Assembly: GCF_015832195.1 (NCBI RefSeq)
Contig: NC_052028.1
Span: 6,987,501-7,051,500, forward strand
Source: Motacilla alba alba
Taxonomy: Eukaryota; Chordata; Aves; Passeriformes; Motacillidae
Direction of reading: 5' to 3'
DNA length: 64,000 nt
Shown here in pieces: positions 47,401 to 60,700 of the stretch (position 1 is its first letter; each line of letters begins with the position of its first letter). A program made the translations under genes and the position numbers. Under the pieces are notes generated by a model, which made no database searches, was not told the DNA's origin, and saw nothing but the letters and a program-made list of their open reading frames with translations.

Positions 47401-50400
47401 CTTGCTTTGCTACACTGCAGAAAAATAGGAAACGTGGAAGATCTGTGCAAAATAATTGCAAAGAAAGTATGCAAATGCTTCAAGCTGTTCATGAGCTGGT
47501 GTTTAGTGTACTTTGAGATGCTGTATGAATAATAGGATTGGTTTAGGCCCTAGTCTTGAGACAGCAGCAGAGCCCTTGCTGTGTTTATTGCCACATTACA
47601 GCAATCAAAGCACAATTACACAGGCTGAGAGGGGCAGAGGATCCCACTGTCCACTGAACAGAGCCAAACGCTGGGAGCATACTGAAGGGATTGCCCTGAA
47701 ATGTCTGGGAGGTGAGCAAATGTGTGTTAGCACTAGACATGAATGTGCTGGATCTAGAACCTTGTCATCATTGTCCCTCTAAGCTGTCTGTTGGGAAAAC
47801 ACAACTAAATATTTCTATGGTAGGAGTGAAGAATTTGAAGAAAAGCACGGGGTCATTTTAATTTCCCTCGTTAACCAAATTTCTCAGTTTAAAAAAAAAA
47901 ACCTGCCTTTCAGACAACATCTTCTGTCTGAGAAGAACTTCAGGACTGAAAAACTTCTGAATAATGCTGTCTAAGGTGAAATCTCTTTCTTATTGTTCTG
48001 CCAAGACAGTAATGTTCTGTATTTTCACTGGTTTCATTAAAAAAAAAAAGAGTGCCTAAATACTCTGTACCCTGAACACAGAAGCAAGTTAAAAATACAT
48101 TATACTTTGTTACCAGTTGGAAAATATCACATAATACTTCCCTATTATTGCCAGAATATTAAATGACAGTTAAAAAAGAGGCATGCAAGCCAGTTCTGTA
48201 GGACTGTTTTTCCTTGATAAGCAAACAGAATTTTACTGTAAGTTTCTGAATGCCTAATCTTTCCTATTATTCATTATACTTTCCATGTTAAGGATAAGAA
48301 AGGATAAATGAATCCTATTTGTATTCAAAACACAAATTGTAGTGCATAATTAGTAAAGTTCAGCATTGCTGATTATTTTAAATACTTTATTCCATGACAG
48401 GTATGTAGTCATCTAAATCTCTGATGCCAAATTCTGGGGTTGTTTTTCACATTTTTCCAGGCAACATGGTTGTATGTAACCTATTCAAACTGGGGAACCT
48501 TGTCAGCAGGTACTTGGATGAGAAGTTATGCAGCATAATGACATTATTTCAACATTATTAGAACATAAATACCTCTTTTACTCTGTCTTGGATTTATTCA
48601 GCTCCTCAGAAAATAAGAAGTTTTTGCAGAAAGGAGCAGGGACGTAATTTCTTGGGCCACACTGGATGGCAGGCTCCATTTTCCTTGCTCTTATTGGTTG
48701 AAGAAAAGAATGAAACAGCAGAGTAAAGGAAAATAACAAAAACTTAGTTTATTGATCTGGGTTTGTTTTTATTTTTTAGAGATTTTTGGCTTGGAAAACA
48801 TTTATTTAATTATAATTTCTGTATAGATTTGTTAGTCTTGACTTCTATTAAGGGATTTTCCCATTCTAACCATTTTTTGGCTGCACTGCTCTTTTGTCCT
48901 GTCATCTTCATTGGTTCTTCCCTTCCAGCCCTCTCTAGAGTGCCTAATTTAAGTTCAGGATGTACACAGATGCTGTATAGATGAGCAGAAGTAGGAAATG
49001 CTCACCAAACAGCAGAATTGCTGCAGTGTTTCAGTCAATGGCAGCAAAACCAGCAGCTCCTTAGTAAAGCAGGGGGAGCTCACAGCAGCAGAAAACAGAG
49101 AAGTTCCTTTGGTTGTGCAGGACATGCTCCCTGCCACATTCTGAGGGCAATGGCTGACATTTCAGCATCTCACCCTGGTTGCATCTCACCATTCTGTACA
49201 TCCCTGCACAGGCACGGAGATGCCATCAGCAGATTCTCAGTTTTGTTTGCTTCTATGTGAGCGTGTCCCACCAAGACCTGGCAGAGAAATTTAGGATGTT
49301 TCACATGTGATTTTATGAGCTTTTTTCAATTATGGCACATAAAAAGTTCTCCTTTGTAAAGTTACAGAGATTAGTTTCAAAAGGAGGTGGTGACAGGTAA
49401 AAGGGTGGACTAATTTCTGTTGACTAGAATATTTTACCAGTCTAGAAAAGAGATATGTAAATTAGGCCAAATTGTTCTTACTATTACAATAGCATTTTTT
49501 TTTTAGTTTTTAACCTTATCACTGGCATGTTACACATCTCTCAGTAGGAGCTCTACAGATGGAAAGATTAATATGAGGGGAATCATGAAAGGGCAGGGCA
49601 TGTCCTTCATGGATGTCGTAAATGTGTTTCTACGGAAGCTTTCCTTCTTTCTGGGCACAAAAAATTGTTTGAGGAAGGGGAGAAAAGAGAAATTGATAAC
49701 ATTCATGATTTTATTCCTTAAAGCATATGCTCAGCCCTCTGTAAGCAGTGCATTCAGCTGGAGAGTCAGGCATTTCACAGTGATTGATTGCTTTTGCAAG
49801 TCTTGAGCCAAATCAAACCAGGCAGTTATGCACTGACAACACATTAGTCAGGGAAAGTCTGAATTTTTATTGTGTAAATTTCAAACAAAGCAAATAAATC
49901 TGCTTCTGTTTTCATGATAATAAAAATAATCTGTGCTGGGGAATGTCTACGTTTTGAATTTTTGTGGTTTGGTTTTTCAGGTATCTAGCTAATGCTTTTG
50001 GTAATTCATGCCAATGAAAGTAACTTTTTTCCTTAAGTTTTAAAATCATGAAGCAGTAGCTATTATGTGGTATCTGCTTTGAAATTTTAGTATATCATTC
50101 TGTACTACAGTGCACTCTAATTTTGTTTATAGCATTTGATTATCATGTCAATTTACATCCAGGGTCGAAGAAATTGGCTGGGTATCAAGCAATAAATTTT
50201 AATAGGTTCACCATCTGCATCATTTGGTATAGCATTCAGTGATTTTTTTTGTCCTGATGTGGCAAACAAGTTTTCATTCTTTAGGCACTGCTGATCTTCA
50301 GTTCTGCATGACTGACCTGACTGCATGTTGCTCAGTCCCTGATCTCTGCTCCACGCATTACAACCTCTCAGAAGCAGACACGACATGAAATACCAAAATG

Positions 50401-53400
50401 GCACAGGTATATTCTGCACCTGCTGCCATTTCCAAAATCTCTGCTGTGTTCAGAAGCGGCAGAAAAGAATTTTTATATCAAGAACCAAATCACCGTTTAG
50501 TAGCGGTGTTTAGGGCTTTGCACAGACAGAAAAATGTGGAGAGATTATACAAATTGTATAACATGATCAGTAAAGCTAAGAAAGGATTTTAGTGCCTGTG
50601 TCAGATTGTCTCACACTTTAAGGGTAGGAATAAGCACAGTTTGTGAGAGTTGAGCAAAAGGCATTCCTTGGCAGTGAAGAGTGGTCTGAAATCCCTGAGG
50701 GCAGCCATGGCAGACAAGATCAGCACTGTCTGATACCAGGGATCTCCAGAATCTCCCTGTGCAGGGTGTTTCCATCTATTCTGCACCACCCCTGGTCACT
50801 TGGTCCCGCCTGCAGGCCCTCTGAGGTCCCTACAGGATGCTGATGCCAACAAACTGAAATAAGGGAAGAATCAGCATCACTTGGCTGTGCACATTCAAAC
50901 TGTCCCCATCTACTGCCCATGGCCAGGTGTACCTTGCAGCTTTCCTTTGTTCACTGTCAGAGGAGGAGCACATCAGCTCCTGGAGAATAGAGTAATTCAG
51001 CGGCCTGAACTGTAGATCTGTTTATCCAGGTTGAAATAACTCATTTCGTTTAGATAACCCGGCCCTGCAAAGACAAAAGCTATATGTTTGCAAGTCATAC
51101 AGTTATCTACAGTGCTTTTCTTTATTCCTAAACAGATATTGTAAATTCCAACTGAGATGCAGTGAAAGGATTAGGTTTTTAACTTGGAGCACCAAAAGGA
51201 GTCAAGTGCCAAGAATTTCAAATGATTAATGCTGTTGAATAATTTCTTCATGTTGGAGAATAATGATAACATAACTCATTCTCCTTACAAAGGTTTTTGA
51301 GTGGCAAAGACATATACAACATCAAAGGGATCTGCTACAGGTTGGTATTATTCACTGCAACCAGTGTTATTTGTTTCAAACAGGCACACAAAGAGGTGAG
51401 ATCCAATTTTTTTTCAGTTAGATGAGAAACAAACCTTTATTAAACTTCTTTTTATACCCAATCTGATATTATTATATAAAGAGACAAGTCCTGCCAGTAG
51501 CTTACATCTATGAGTTTTCATAAGGTCTAGAGCCCTTGTAGATTCTTCATGGTATTAAATATATTCCTCTGGATTGGAAGTTCTTGGTAATTAAAAAGTT
51601 CAGTGAGCCTGGTCCTATTAATGCCAATAATCTAGCAAAGGGATTTAATATTTTGCTAGATTTTAAGCTTCTAGCCTTTCTTTTTCTCCCCTGCTTTTTC
51701 ATACACTGTCCAAAAGCAGTATTAGGCAGTAATTACTGTCATTTTCTGTGAGAGGCAGGAAAGGGGAGCAGATAGAATCAAGCCTGGACATGGCAACAAT
51801 TTGTTCTGATTATGCTGATGACTGCAATTCAGTTTCTGTTGCATATTCCCTTTGCTTTTACCTTAACTCCTTTGGTTCAGTTTTGAAATAAGAATGTAGG
51901 GGACATATTTTTTAAGTTGTAGGGGTTTTTTCCACACAATGTTTCAGATTGTCTTTTTAGAATGGCTACTAAAGATGATCTGGAGAATCTTATGCAAGCT
52001 GCTAAATTATAAATTTCTTCTTTTAAACACTATTTATACTGTGGAAACATGTAGAAAAACCAGCTATTCCATTTCTGCCCTAGGTAAAGGAAAAAAGAAA
52101 CCTGTCTGAGCTTACAAATGCTTAATAAAAATTCTTCATGAGTAGGGTATAACCTTGTTTCATATATAAACTGGAATAATTTAATTGTACCAATAAGGAC
52201 ATCATAATTTTATTTCCTTAGTTAAGAATATATGAGAGAGTCATTGGGTAAGAGCTGCTTCTGAAATGCTATATGTCCATGATGCTTTTATAAACAGTAA
52301 AATTATAGTTAGCACTCTAAAAATGGCTCAGTTTTGTCAGGCTGGGAAACTTATTTCCATGATTGTTACTTACATTAGCTGGACAAACAGTGCTAATGAG
52401 TTTTGGCTTCTGGATTCTGCATAAAATATTCCATCTTAGACACCTCACCAGTGCTGACTCTACCTTTTTTTTTAACTTTGGAAAAGTAATTGCTGCTCCT
52501 GGCACTGTTTCCCTGGGGCTAGGTTCCTGCATTTAAATTACTTGCCTAACTCTTGATGGCAGATACTTGCAGCAGGCAATATTAGCAGTTCAGTTGTTGA
52601 GTACCCTTCTGCTACCATTATTTTTATAGAGATTGGAAAATTCATCAATTAATTTCATGTAAAGATCTAGTTGGTATGTTCTCCAAAATTGTTTTCCCAT
52701 TATCAGAATGGAATTATTGCTTAGATCATTAAAATCTATCCCATACAGTGATATGGAAGATTGTAAGACAATGGCAATCTTTGTGAATTTATGTGCTTCA
52801 CCTAATTTGAGAATATTTTAGCTGAATATTTCACATATCCATGTTTCTTCCTATCTGAGATGTATTTTATATATTTATATATGTTTGTGTGTGTATAAGG
52901 AATTTTTAGGTCATCGCATCAAATGAGCTGACACAAAATTCCAGAAGATGATACTCTCTCATTTCTGTACAGGATATTCTCATTCCTTACAATTACTCAC
53001 AGACTTCAGCTTTCAAGAATCCCATGGATAAGCAAAACAATGGAAAATTTTATAGAATGACCATTGCAAGAGTATTGTAACCTCCACCTCAGTCTGCTGC
53101 TCTCTGTGTCTGTGTCACAAACGTGTCTCTCCTCAGACTGAGAGACTCCATAAAAATAAAACTGCTCAGAGGTTTCTCTTTGGCAGAATAAGCAATGACA
53201 TCTACTTGACAGTCAGCTGCTACACTGTGATTAAAAGAAAATGATCATTTCTCGTGAGGATGTTGATTATTCCCTAACTTTAGCTCAAATGCCTAGTTGC
53301 TGATTATATTCTAATGTGCTAAAATGCTTTTCCCCAGGATTTCTGTATTTAGAGATAGTGTCTAGGATGGGGAAAAAAGGCTAATGGTTTTTAATAAAAC

Positions 53401-54398
53401 AACAGTTAGTTGTGATTCTTTACACCAAAAGACACCAGTAGGAGTTCTTTGGCATCGAATAGCAATTCTTACCAACATAACCTGGTCCTGACATACTTTG
53501 CTGCTTTACTCTTCATTTGCTCTGATAATTTTTTGTGAGGTATCTGCATGAGAAGAAAAATATAATTGTGTAATGTAAGGAGTGCCACTAGTGTGAAATA
53601 CTGCTGAGAGGGGCATATATACAGGCACTTATAGATGGTAAAAGACCAGTGAAATAGTACCAACCACGTGAAAATACTTTCAGAAGGGTTCTAAGGGCTC
53701 TTGCTGAAAGTAAACAGGGATGAAACAGCAATTTATAATTGTATGGTCAAAGTGAACTTGGTGGCTTTCTCTTAATTTCCCTGCTCAGTTCAACAATAAT
53801 CAATCCTTGAAGACTCAAAGGAGAAAGATTCTGATTTACAGAGAGCCCCACTCAAAACTGAGTAGCAATGTTAAGTGCTACTCTGAATTAAACATTCCTT
53901 TCCTGTAGCAATCATGTGCAGGACTGCTCATCCTTGTGGAGCAGGATCTTAGACAGATCTTCAGCAAAACTGACTCACATCAAGACCAGTGATTAGCACA
54001 GTTACTTTTTGTTGTGTTTAGTTGAAAGAAATGTTCTTACTCTTTTCTAGATCTGCAAAAAAATTGAAAAGAAAGCTTTTCTAGAAATAAGTTCATTGCA
54101 GTGCTATAGTGCAGATGTACACGTGTTTGCAGGCAAAAGAAACCAAGTGAAACACGAAAATGGCTCAAAATTGAAGAATGTTCAATACATTCCTTGGACA
54201 AGAGGGGGAGAAAGATGAGGCAGGATCAAAGTTCACATTGCAATTTCTGCTGTAGATCTGAGCTGTAAGTGCAGTGCTGACTTAGAGATGAGTGGGCAGA
54301 TCTCAATCTCTCCCACTTTTAGGCTAGAAAATGTCATTCTGCTAAATGGTCAAGACTAAATGTGTTCAAAATTTCTATCATAATAACTCTGTCCACTC

Positions 54399-54414
54399 AA
54401 AAAAAAAAAAAAAA
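54399..54414 (+). repeat. Poly-A run, 16 bases
   Basis: Sixteen consecutive adenines lie between GTCCACTC and GGTGGG. Simple homopolymer. Confidence 0.9.
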
Positions 54415-55152
54415 GGTGGGTTGGTATTTTTCATGGTTTTGTTTGAGGCTTTTTTATAAAATGGGAACTGAGAGAGAAGTTGTTTTTTTCAAAAAGTCTC
54501 CCAAAGAAAAGGTTTTGTGAGGAACAAAATTAGGTCAGGAAGCTGGCACATGATTGCTATAACTGCATATTGCTGTATAGTTCTTTCATGTGGGAGAAGC
54601 TAAATTGGAAATAAATGAACTTATTGCTGTAGTTGAGGGAGATTTGGGAGTGGGGGGCATACCTGAGCAGTTTTTTTCTCCTTCTGGTAGGCTGGAAATG
54701 AGCAATATCTGCCAGCCAGATGAAAACAGGAGTAAAGTCTAGTATTACCAATTTGAAAGGACCTCTGCACCTCAGAAACAATGGCTTGTGTATCTGGTGT
54801 AAAAGGGGGTAATTGAAACTTCAGACAAATGAAACTCAAACCTTTCAGCCTCCCTGTCCTAAAAGCTCCCAAGCCCAGCACAATGTTCCCTTGACTCCAG
54901 TGCTGTGCTTCAAAGCTTGTTCAGTGTTTCAGGTGACTGGTTTTCTGTATATTATCTTTCAATCTTGGGAAGAGGCCAAGTACAGCAGGGAGAGAGGAGT
55001 GGTTTTGGTCATCTTGGTTTCACACATTTGAAAATGAAACAGATATTGGGGCAGATCACAAAAATAAAGACAGCAGAACATTCAGGGCACCTGTGCTATG
55101 TTTTGTGTTTTTACAAACTTGTGAGAAAGTCCTAAGACCAACAAAAAGCCAC

Positions 55153-55189
55153 AAAAAAAAAAAAAAAAAAAAAAAAAAACCTCAGGACA
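55153..55189 (+). repeat. Poly-A run, about 37 bases
   Basis: An uninterrupted run of about 37 adenines lies between AAAAAGCCAC and CCTCAGGACACC. As with the run at 6447, no retrocopy was recognised upstream and no clear target duplication flanks it. Confidence 0.9.
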
Positions 55190-57129
55190 CCACTGTTGCA
55201 AGTGCTGAAATCACTATTGTGGAAATGCATCTTAAAAATCAACCTGTTGGATTACTATGACAGCTCTGCACCCATTCCAGAAGGGCAGGCAGTGAGCCTA
55301 GGCACTCTGAAGGTGAGGGGGATCCTGACTTGCCTGGCTATACTACTGCCTATGGAACTTCATGGAATCTGGCTGTTAAGAACTAATGCTTTTTGTTCTG
55401 TAGCTTTCTGGTGTGAGACATCAGAGCTACCATTTCATTTTTGAGTGCTCTTGGGTATATCACAGATATTATGCCGGTGTAATGTGTCCCCATGGTATCC
55501 TTAAACATGTCATGAAAACCCTTCACCAGTGCTATCACACACAATAGAATAAAATTAAATTAAAGCCTGTTTTCATATGTCTGTTTCCAAATATGCATTT
55601 CCCTCAGGAAATTGTGTATGGCTGACTGTTGCTTAATTCCACAAAAATATATTTTTCTGGGCATCAACTGGAACATTACACTCAAACTTGCTGTAGGTAA
55701 CCAAATTAATGGTAAGACATGAATATTGAGATAGAATTTGGGGTTTTTATCAGTCATAAACAATACAGATGGGCAGTAGAGATTACAGGAAAGCGTGAGC
55801 CAGAAAAATCAGTGGTATAGTATGGGTGGATAAAATATTATCTGTTTTCTTGTATGAAATGAATTTGCTGTGTGCCATTAATAGTGTAACTGAACACTTT
55901 TCCATGATCCCTTAAAATATTAGACAAGACATAAGGGATAAAAAGAAAACAAGAATGATTTAGAATGAATTGCACTTAAGAAAATCTGGCTAGATTTCCA
56001 TTTTCCATGACATTTTCTGCAACTATAAAGTTATGGTTTAAAAACAAGACAAGAAAAAAGTTATAGCAGACTGTCTGATTAATAAATTGCAATCAATTGC
56101 AATGCCTAATTATCTCCTAAGAGGTTTGAAGAGATAGTAATGGATGAAGCCTGTTTTTCTCTCAGCATGGGGAGAGCTGACTAGAACAGCTCCAAGGCTT
56201 AAAATAAACAAACCTTTGCCACAAGTGAGAAAAGGACCAAATAAAAAATGGGCTGATTTTCTTGCTTGAATCAGGCAAAGCCAAGAGTGTAATGTTTGTG
56301 TACAGATAATTGCAACAATGTTTTTAGAGAGTAGTGTCTTCAAAAATTGTAAAAAATCCCAGTAAAGACCACTTTTCTGTACAATATGGGGGGGAGTGGT
56401 TGGAAATAAATGTGAAGTTTTAGGGAGTTCTGCTCAAAATGTAACATTTGCAGTAAGTGGTTTCTAGTTCTCTGTGGTATACATGGAACTGTTAAAGGAG
56501 TCTAACCTCACAGTCCAAGAGAAAACATCATCAGGTCATTCATGGTAAGCTTACCCTACAGGAAAAAAAAATCTTGACATTTATCCTATTTTGTTAGCTA
56601 CAATTGGCTTTACCAATTTCAAAGGCTTTCTCTTCTTTCTTCCTCCCAACATACCAAAAGGGGAGTTTCTGAGCATGAAAATAAAACCCCAGCTTAGCCC
56701 CTCCTGATTGGTTTAAATTTACCTGTTTTGTTTGGGATTTTTTCATAGCTTGGGAGTAGATTGTGGGCAGGTCTCTTGTGATTCCCACTCATTTGCAAAC
56801 AGATGAAACAGAAGTGTCTGAGTGTTCCTGGGCACAGCAGCCCACGAAAGGCTGCTCTGGGATGGGATGGGTCTTGTCAGGCTCCTGTGTGTGACAGAGC
56901 TCAGTGGGATCCAGCATTTGAGTTTGGAAAACAAAGGACTGAGAGGCTTAAAAAATATGAGCGAAATCAGAGATTTAAGAGGAGTGAAAAGGCAGGTTAG
57001 GAGGCTTGTAAAGGTGGTAAAATGGTGAGCTCAGTCAGAAGAGAAATGGGAGCAAGAGAGAAGCAGCACTTTGTGAATAAATGAAACCCTGGTGAGCTCA
57101 GCTGTAGGCAGATTTGTTTTCTGCATCTC
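55190..57129. other. Non-coding stretch upstream of a CR1 fragment
   Basis: No gene recognised. The interval 56800-57060 is a little GC-richer and could include further 5' sequence of the CR1 element, but I cannot align it. Confidence 0.55.
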
Positions 57130-57736
57130 GAGATTTGATGCAGTTAGAAAAAGCACAAAGAAAGGCAACTGCAATGTGAAAGGATGTGGACATGGTCTTA
57201 TAAGGAAATTTAATAAAAAACCTGAGACTCTGCAATCTGGAGAAAAAAAAAAAAGCTAAAGTAGGGGACACAGCCAAGATCTACAAAGTCATGAAAATGA
57301 AGTGAATGAAAAGCTGGTGTTCATCAAATCCCCTGGTGCTAGGACAAACATGGATTGGTTGGACTGGTGGGAAGTTGGTTTAATACAAAGGATGCACTTT
57401 TTCTTTAAGATGTTTATGAATTTAATGGAATTTGTTGCCACAACAGGCTGAGGAGACAGCTGAACAGTGTCAGCAAGGAGTAGAAGCAATTGGACACATT
57501 TCTTCTGTGAAAGGACTAAATTTTTAATTGCTCATTAAAAGGAACCTTGCAGCAATGTGTGCTCTAGATGCACGAACACAGTGGGATGGGGTGCAAGGGA
57601 GCAGCAAGGCCAGGGCACTGTACAAAAGGGAAAAGCCTGTTTGTTCTCTTAAAACTGTCTTGTGTGACACTGCCCAGAGCACAACACAGCACTGAGTAAT
57701 ATCTTACTCAACAGGCCATTCCTTATGTTCTTATGT
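57130..57736 (+). mobile_element. Old, diverged CR1-family LINE, 3' end
   Basis: The order of phrases matches the amniote CR1 3' region on the plus strand: AAAAAGCACAAAGAAAGGCAAC, then AGATCTACAAAGTCATGAA, then GGAATTTGTTGCCACAACAGG (the end of the reverse transcriptase frame), then a 3' UTR ending GGCCATTCCTTATGTTCTTATG. The terminal TTATGTTC (57723-57730) followed by TTATGT (57731-57736) is the tandem octamer-type tail typical of CR1, which lacks a poly-A tail. Many substitutions and indels, including an A-run at about 57243-57254, break any reading frame, so the copy is a dead 5'-truncated fossil. The left boundary is approximate. Confidence 0.75.
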
Positions 57737-60700
57737 AGGAAAATGTGTTTTAATTTCTCTGAACGGGTTACCATGAACTGTGAACACTTTGTTGCTGAGT
57801 TAGCTTTGAATGAGGATGTTTATTGTGATACATGTTCCCTTCACAGCAGAGCCTGGACATTGGATCTGTTTCAGGTTTTCTTCCTTCAGTTCAAGTAACT
57901 TATCTTCTTGCTTCAAAATTCTGAGGCATGCACCCTGAATTTTGTTTTTGTTTTAGCTTCCTTGGAGAATTCCTCAAGAGTCCCTGGTGATTTTGTAATT
58001 ATTTTGCAACAAGCAGAATAATTCTGGCACTTTAGATCTGCACTGATAAGTATGGATTAAAACTGTATTTACAACATAAGAGATTATGCTTTTTCATCCT
58101 AATGGGGTTCTCAAACCTGTATAAATAAGACCCCCATGCCCTGCATCCAGTGTTAGGGAAAGATATAGAAGTGGCATTATATGAGGTAAAATATGCTGAT
58201 AAAAACCAAAGAAAACAATAAGTCACATAGGTTTCCAAAAAAAGTATTATTTCAATGAAATAAAGATGCTAACCATTATTTAACCTGAGCAGATGGAGCA
58301 CATGACTTGTTTTTGCTGTTTCCCAGATACAAGCAAAAGTTAAAAAATATTAAAATCCCCAGAGTCACACATAGAAAGTGAATAATCACAAGAGTTAAAT
58401 ATTTCCTGAAAACAGTATTGATATCTCTGACAGACACTGAATCACCTGTCAGCATCCTGCTCTTTGAAAAGTTTTTGCTTTTGATAACCAACTTCTCCTT
58501 GAGCATTTTCTGTTTGCTCAGAGACCGACCATTTAAACTTCAGCCATTCATCAGGAGGTTTGCCATGTTCACTTTATAAATGCCCAAGTGCACTTATGTA
58601 ACCAAAAAAAAAAAAATTCCTTTTGTAAGGATCTGTTAACAGATTACCTTTTTTTCCTGATACCACGCACTGTGTTATCTTGTCAGAACAGCTTTATGTT
58701 CTTTTTGATAAGCTTCCCATTCAGGACACACAAAGGATCCTGCAGACTTATATAAATTGCTTACATTGCAGCTTTCCCTGCCCCATTCTCTCTCTCTTCC
58801 AGAGCCTCCCTTTAAACCTTCTCCCTTACCCCTCCTCACCCTTTTTAATCTGAAACCTTGAAAGGCAAAATATTCCAGCTAGAGAATTAATGGCTCTGTG
58901 CCCAGTTGTCATGTAATTCTTCTGTCTCCTCTCAGTGCCATCCTCTGTCAGAAGGTCATACTTCTCCCAGCTCTGCTGACTGTAGTGAGAGGAGCAGGAG
59001 ACAGAATGATTGTGGAAAAAGCTTCCTGGAAATAACTGCTCAATAAATTTAGCCAGGTGCTAAATTTATAGGAGCGGAGGAGGGAGTGTTGGGTTTTATT
59101 GCTTCCTCTCAATAGAGACAGCAGTGGGTTTGAGCTTTGCTATGTATATAGATGTATATATAATTTTTTTCTTCTTCTTCTACATATCTTTGTATTTAGT
59201 TTGGACCAAAACTACATTTTCAGATTTTGCCAGTGTAGTTGTAGGTTTTGCTTCTTTCAAGGGAAGGGAAGGAATTTTCCCCCTGCAATTTGCTTTTATC
59301 CATTTAACTGGGGAGGTATTCTCTGACTGGGAAATCCAGCAGAGTCTCTACTTTCAGGAGCTGTGTTTCTGTATCATGAGGAGGTATCTTATGACCAGTG
59401 TAAATAAAAAGTCACACATTTATTTCACTTTAAACAGGCCTCCACATGGTATATTTTTTTTGTTCCCTCTCAACCCTAAATAGGAAAAACTTGGGGGGGG
59501 GAATAAAAAGCGGCAGAACAATGCATGTTTCTGCCAAATTTGTGTTCTCAGCAATCTGAGGCCGTGCAATCTCCTGGCAGGCACCCAAAGGGTGCACCCT
59601 AAGGAAAACTCAGAGAAATGTTTCAACATCAGTTTTCAGGTGATCAGTATGGGGTATCTAAGATTAGAGCAGGTATCGGTGTGCACTTACACATGTTCTG
59701 AGTGCTGCTCAAATGAGCTCTCTTACTCATTTACATCACTTTGTATTTAATTTTTGCAGAGTATCTACTGCTTGTATTTCTAATAGTTTGTTTTCTAGAG
59801 GATACAAATTGTGAAAGGAACTATGGGTTTTCATCATTTGTTTTTTGCTTTGCTAGAATTTGGAAATCAGTTTATAAAAGTCTAAGCAGATGCTAGAAAT
59901 TCCTGGGGAAAAAATAAATGATCCAGAGTTTTCTGGGTATTTGTCATATTATGAGAAGTAAAAGCAGAAGAAAAGGGCATATACATTGATCCTAATATCA
60001 AATAAACTTGTAAGAGATATAGGTTAATGTAAAACTACATTCAAGATACTTCTAGCAAAATTAAATACTTATAAATTAGATGTCAATGAGGAGATCTGAA
60101 AGCAGGCATGGATGCACTCAACAAAGATAAAAATATGAATGGGGAGAAAATAACAAAATTTTAATGCAATCCTGGGAAACAGGTGAAAAGGAAGAGGTTA
60201 CTAAGGGGATGGTATAATTTTTGTCAGAAAAATTAAGTAAAAATTTTTATTTCTTCAATTCCGCATAAAGAAAAATATAATTTAGCAGACATTAAAAACA
60301 TTAATTGGCTATAAAACAAAATAAGAAAGGACCCAAATGAGAGGCAGTGGCTTTTCACAGGCACTGATGTCACTGATCTGGAATATGCAGCATTTGGTGT
60401 TCCAAGCATAAGAGACAGTGGTTTGAAAGAGCTGAAATGGGGCAGATCAACACTGAGCATAGGAAAACCAGACTTTATGGACTTGCAAGTAATGAACTGC
60501 ATTGAGGATGTTTAGGATGAGCTCAGTGAATTGTCACTGAATTCCTGTTGTGATGGATATAACTATTATCCCTGCCAGCTTAGACAGGAGTGAAAGTTTG
60601 CTGATGCCTGGAAATGCTAGAGAGCTAAAAGCCATGAAAACCAACAGTGAAGCTTAGGACTGTGTGAAACTCAGAAAAACGATGACAGAAGATATAAAAT

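Larger units (their letters stand above)
44183..55152. other. Non-coding AT-rich stretch, no gene seen
   Basis: Contains a 26-base-period duplication at 44440-44478, A-runs near 48039 and at 54399-54414, and somewhat GC-richer islands near 47550-47760, 49050-49260 and 50640-50930 that I cannot assign to a gene or a repeat family. Open frames are short and mostly start at non-ATG codons. Confidence 0.6.

Noticed and set aside
50153..50419. 88-codon minus-strand frame with a hydrophobic, signal-peptide-like start
   Set aside because: Begins at GTG, no family resemblance, and no promoter or splice context.
59124..59483. 119-codon plus-strand frame rich in Phe
   Set aside because: Phe-rich runs come from T-rich low-complexity sequence; no protein similarity recognised.
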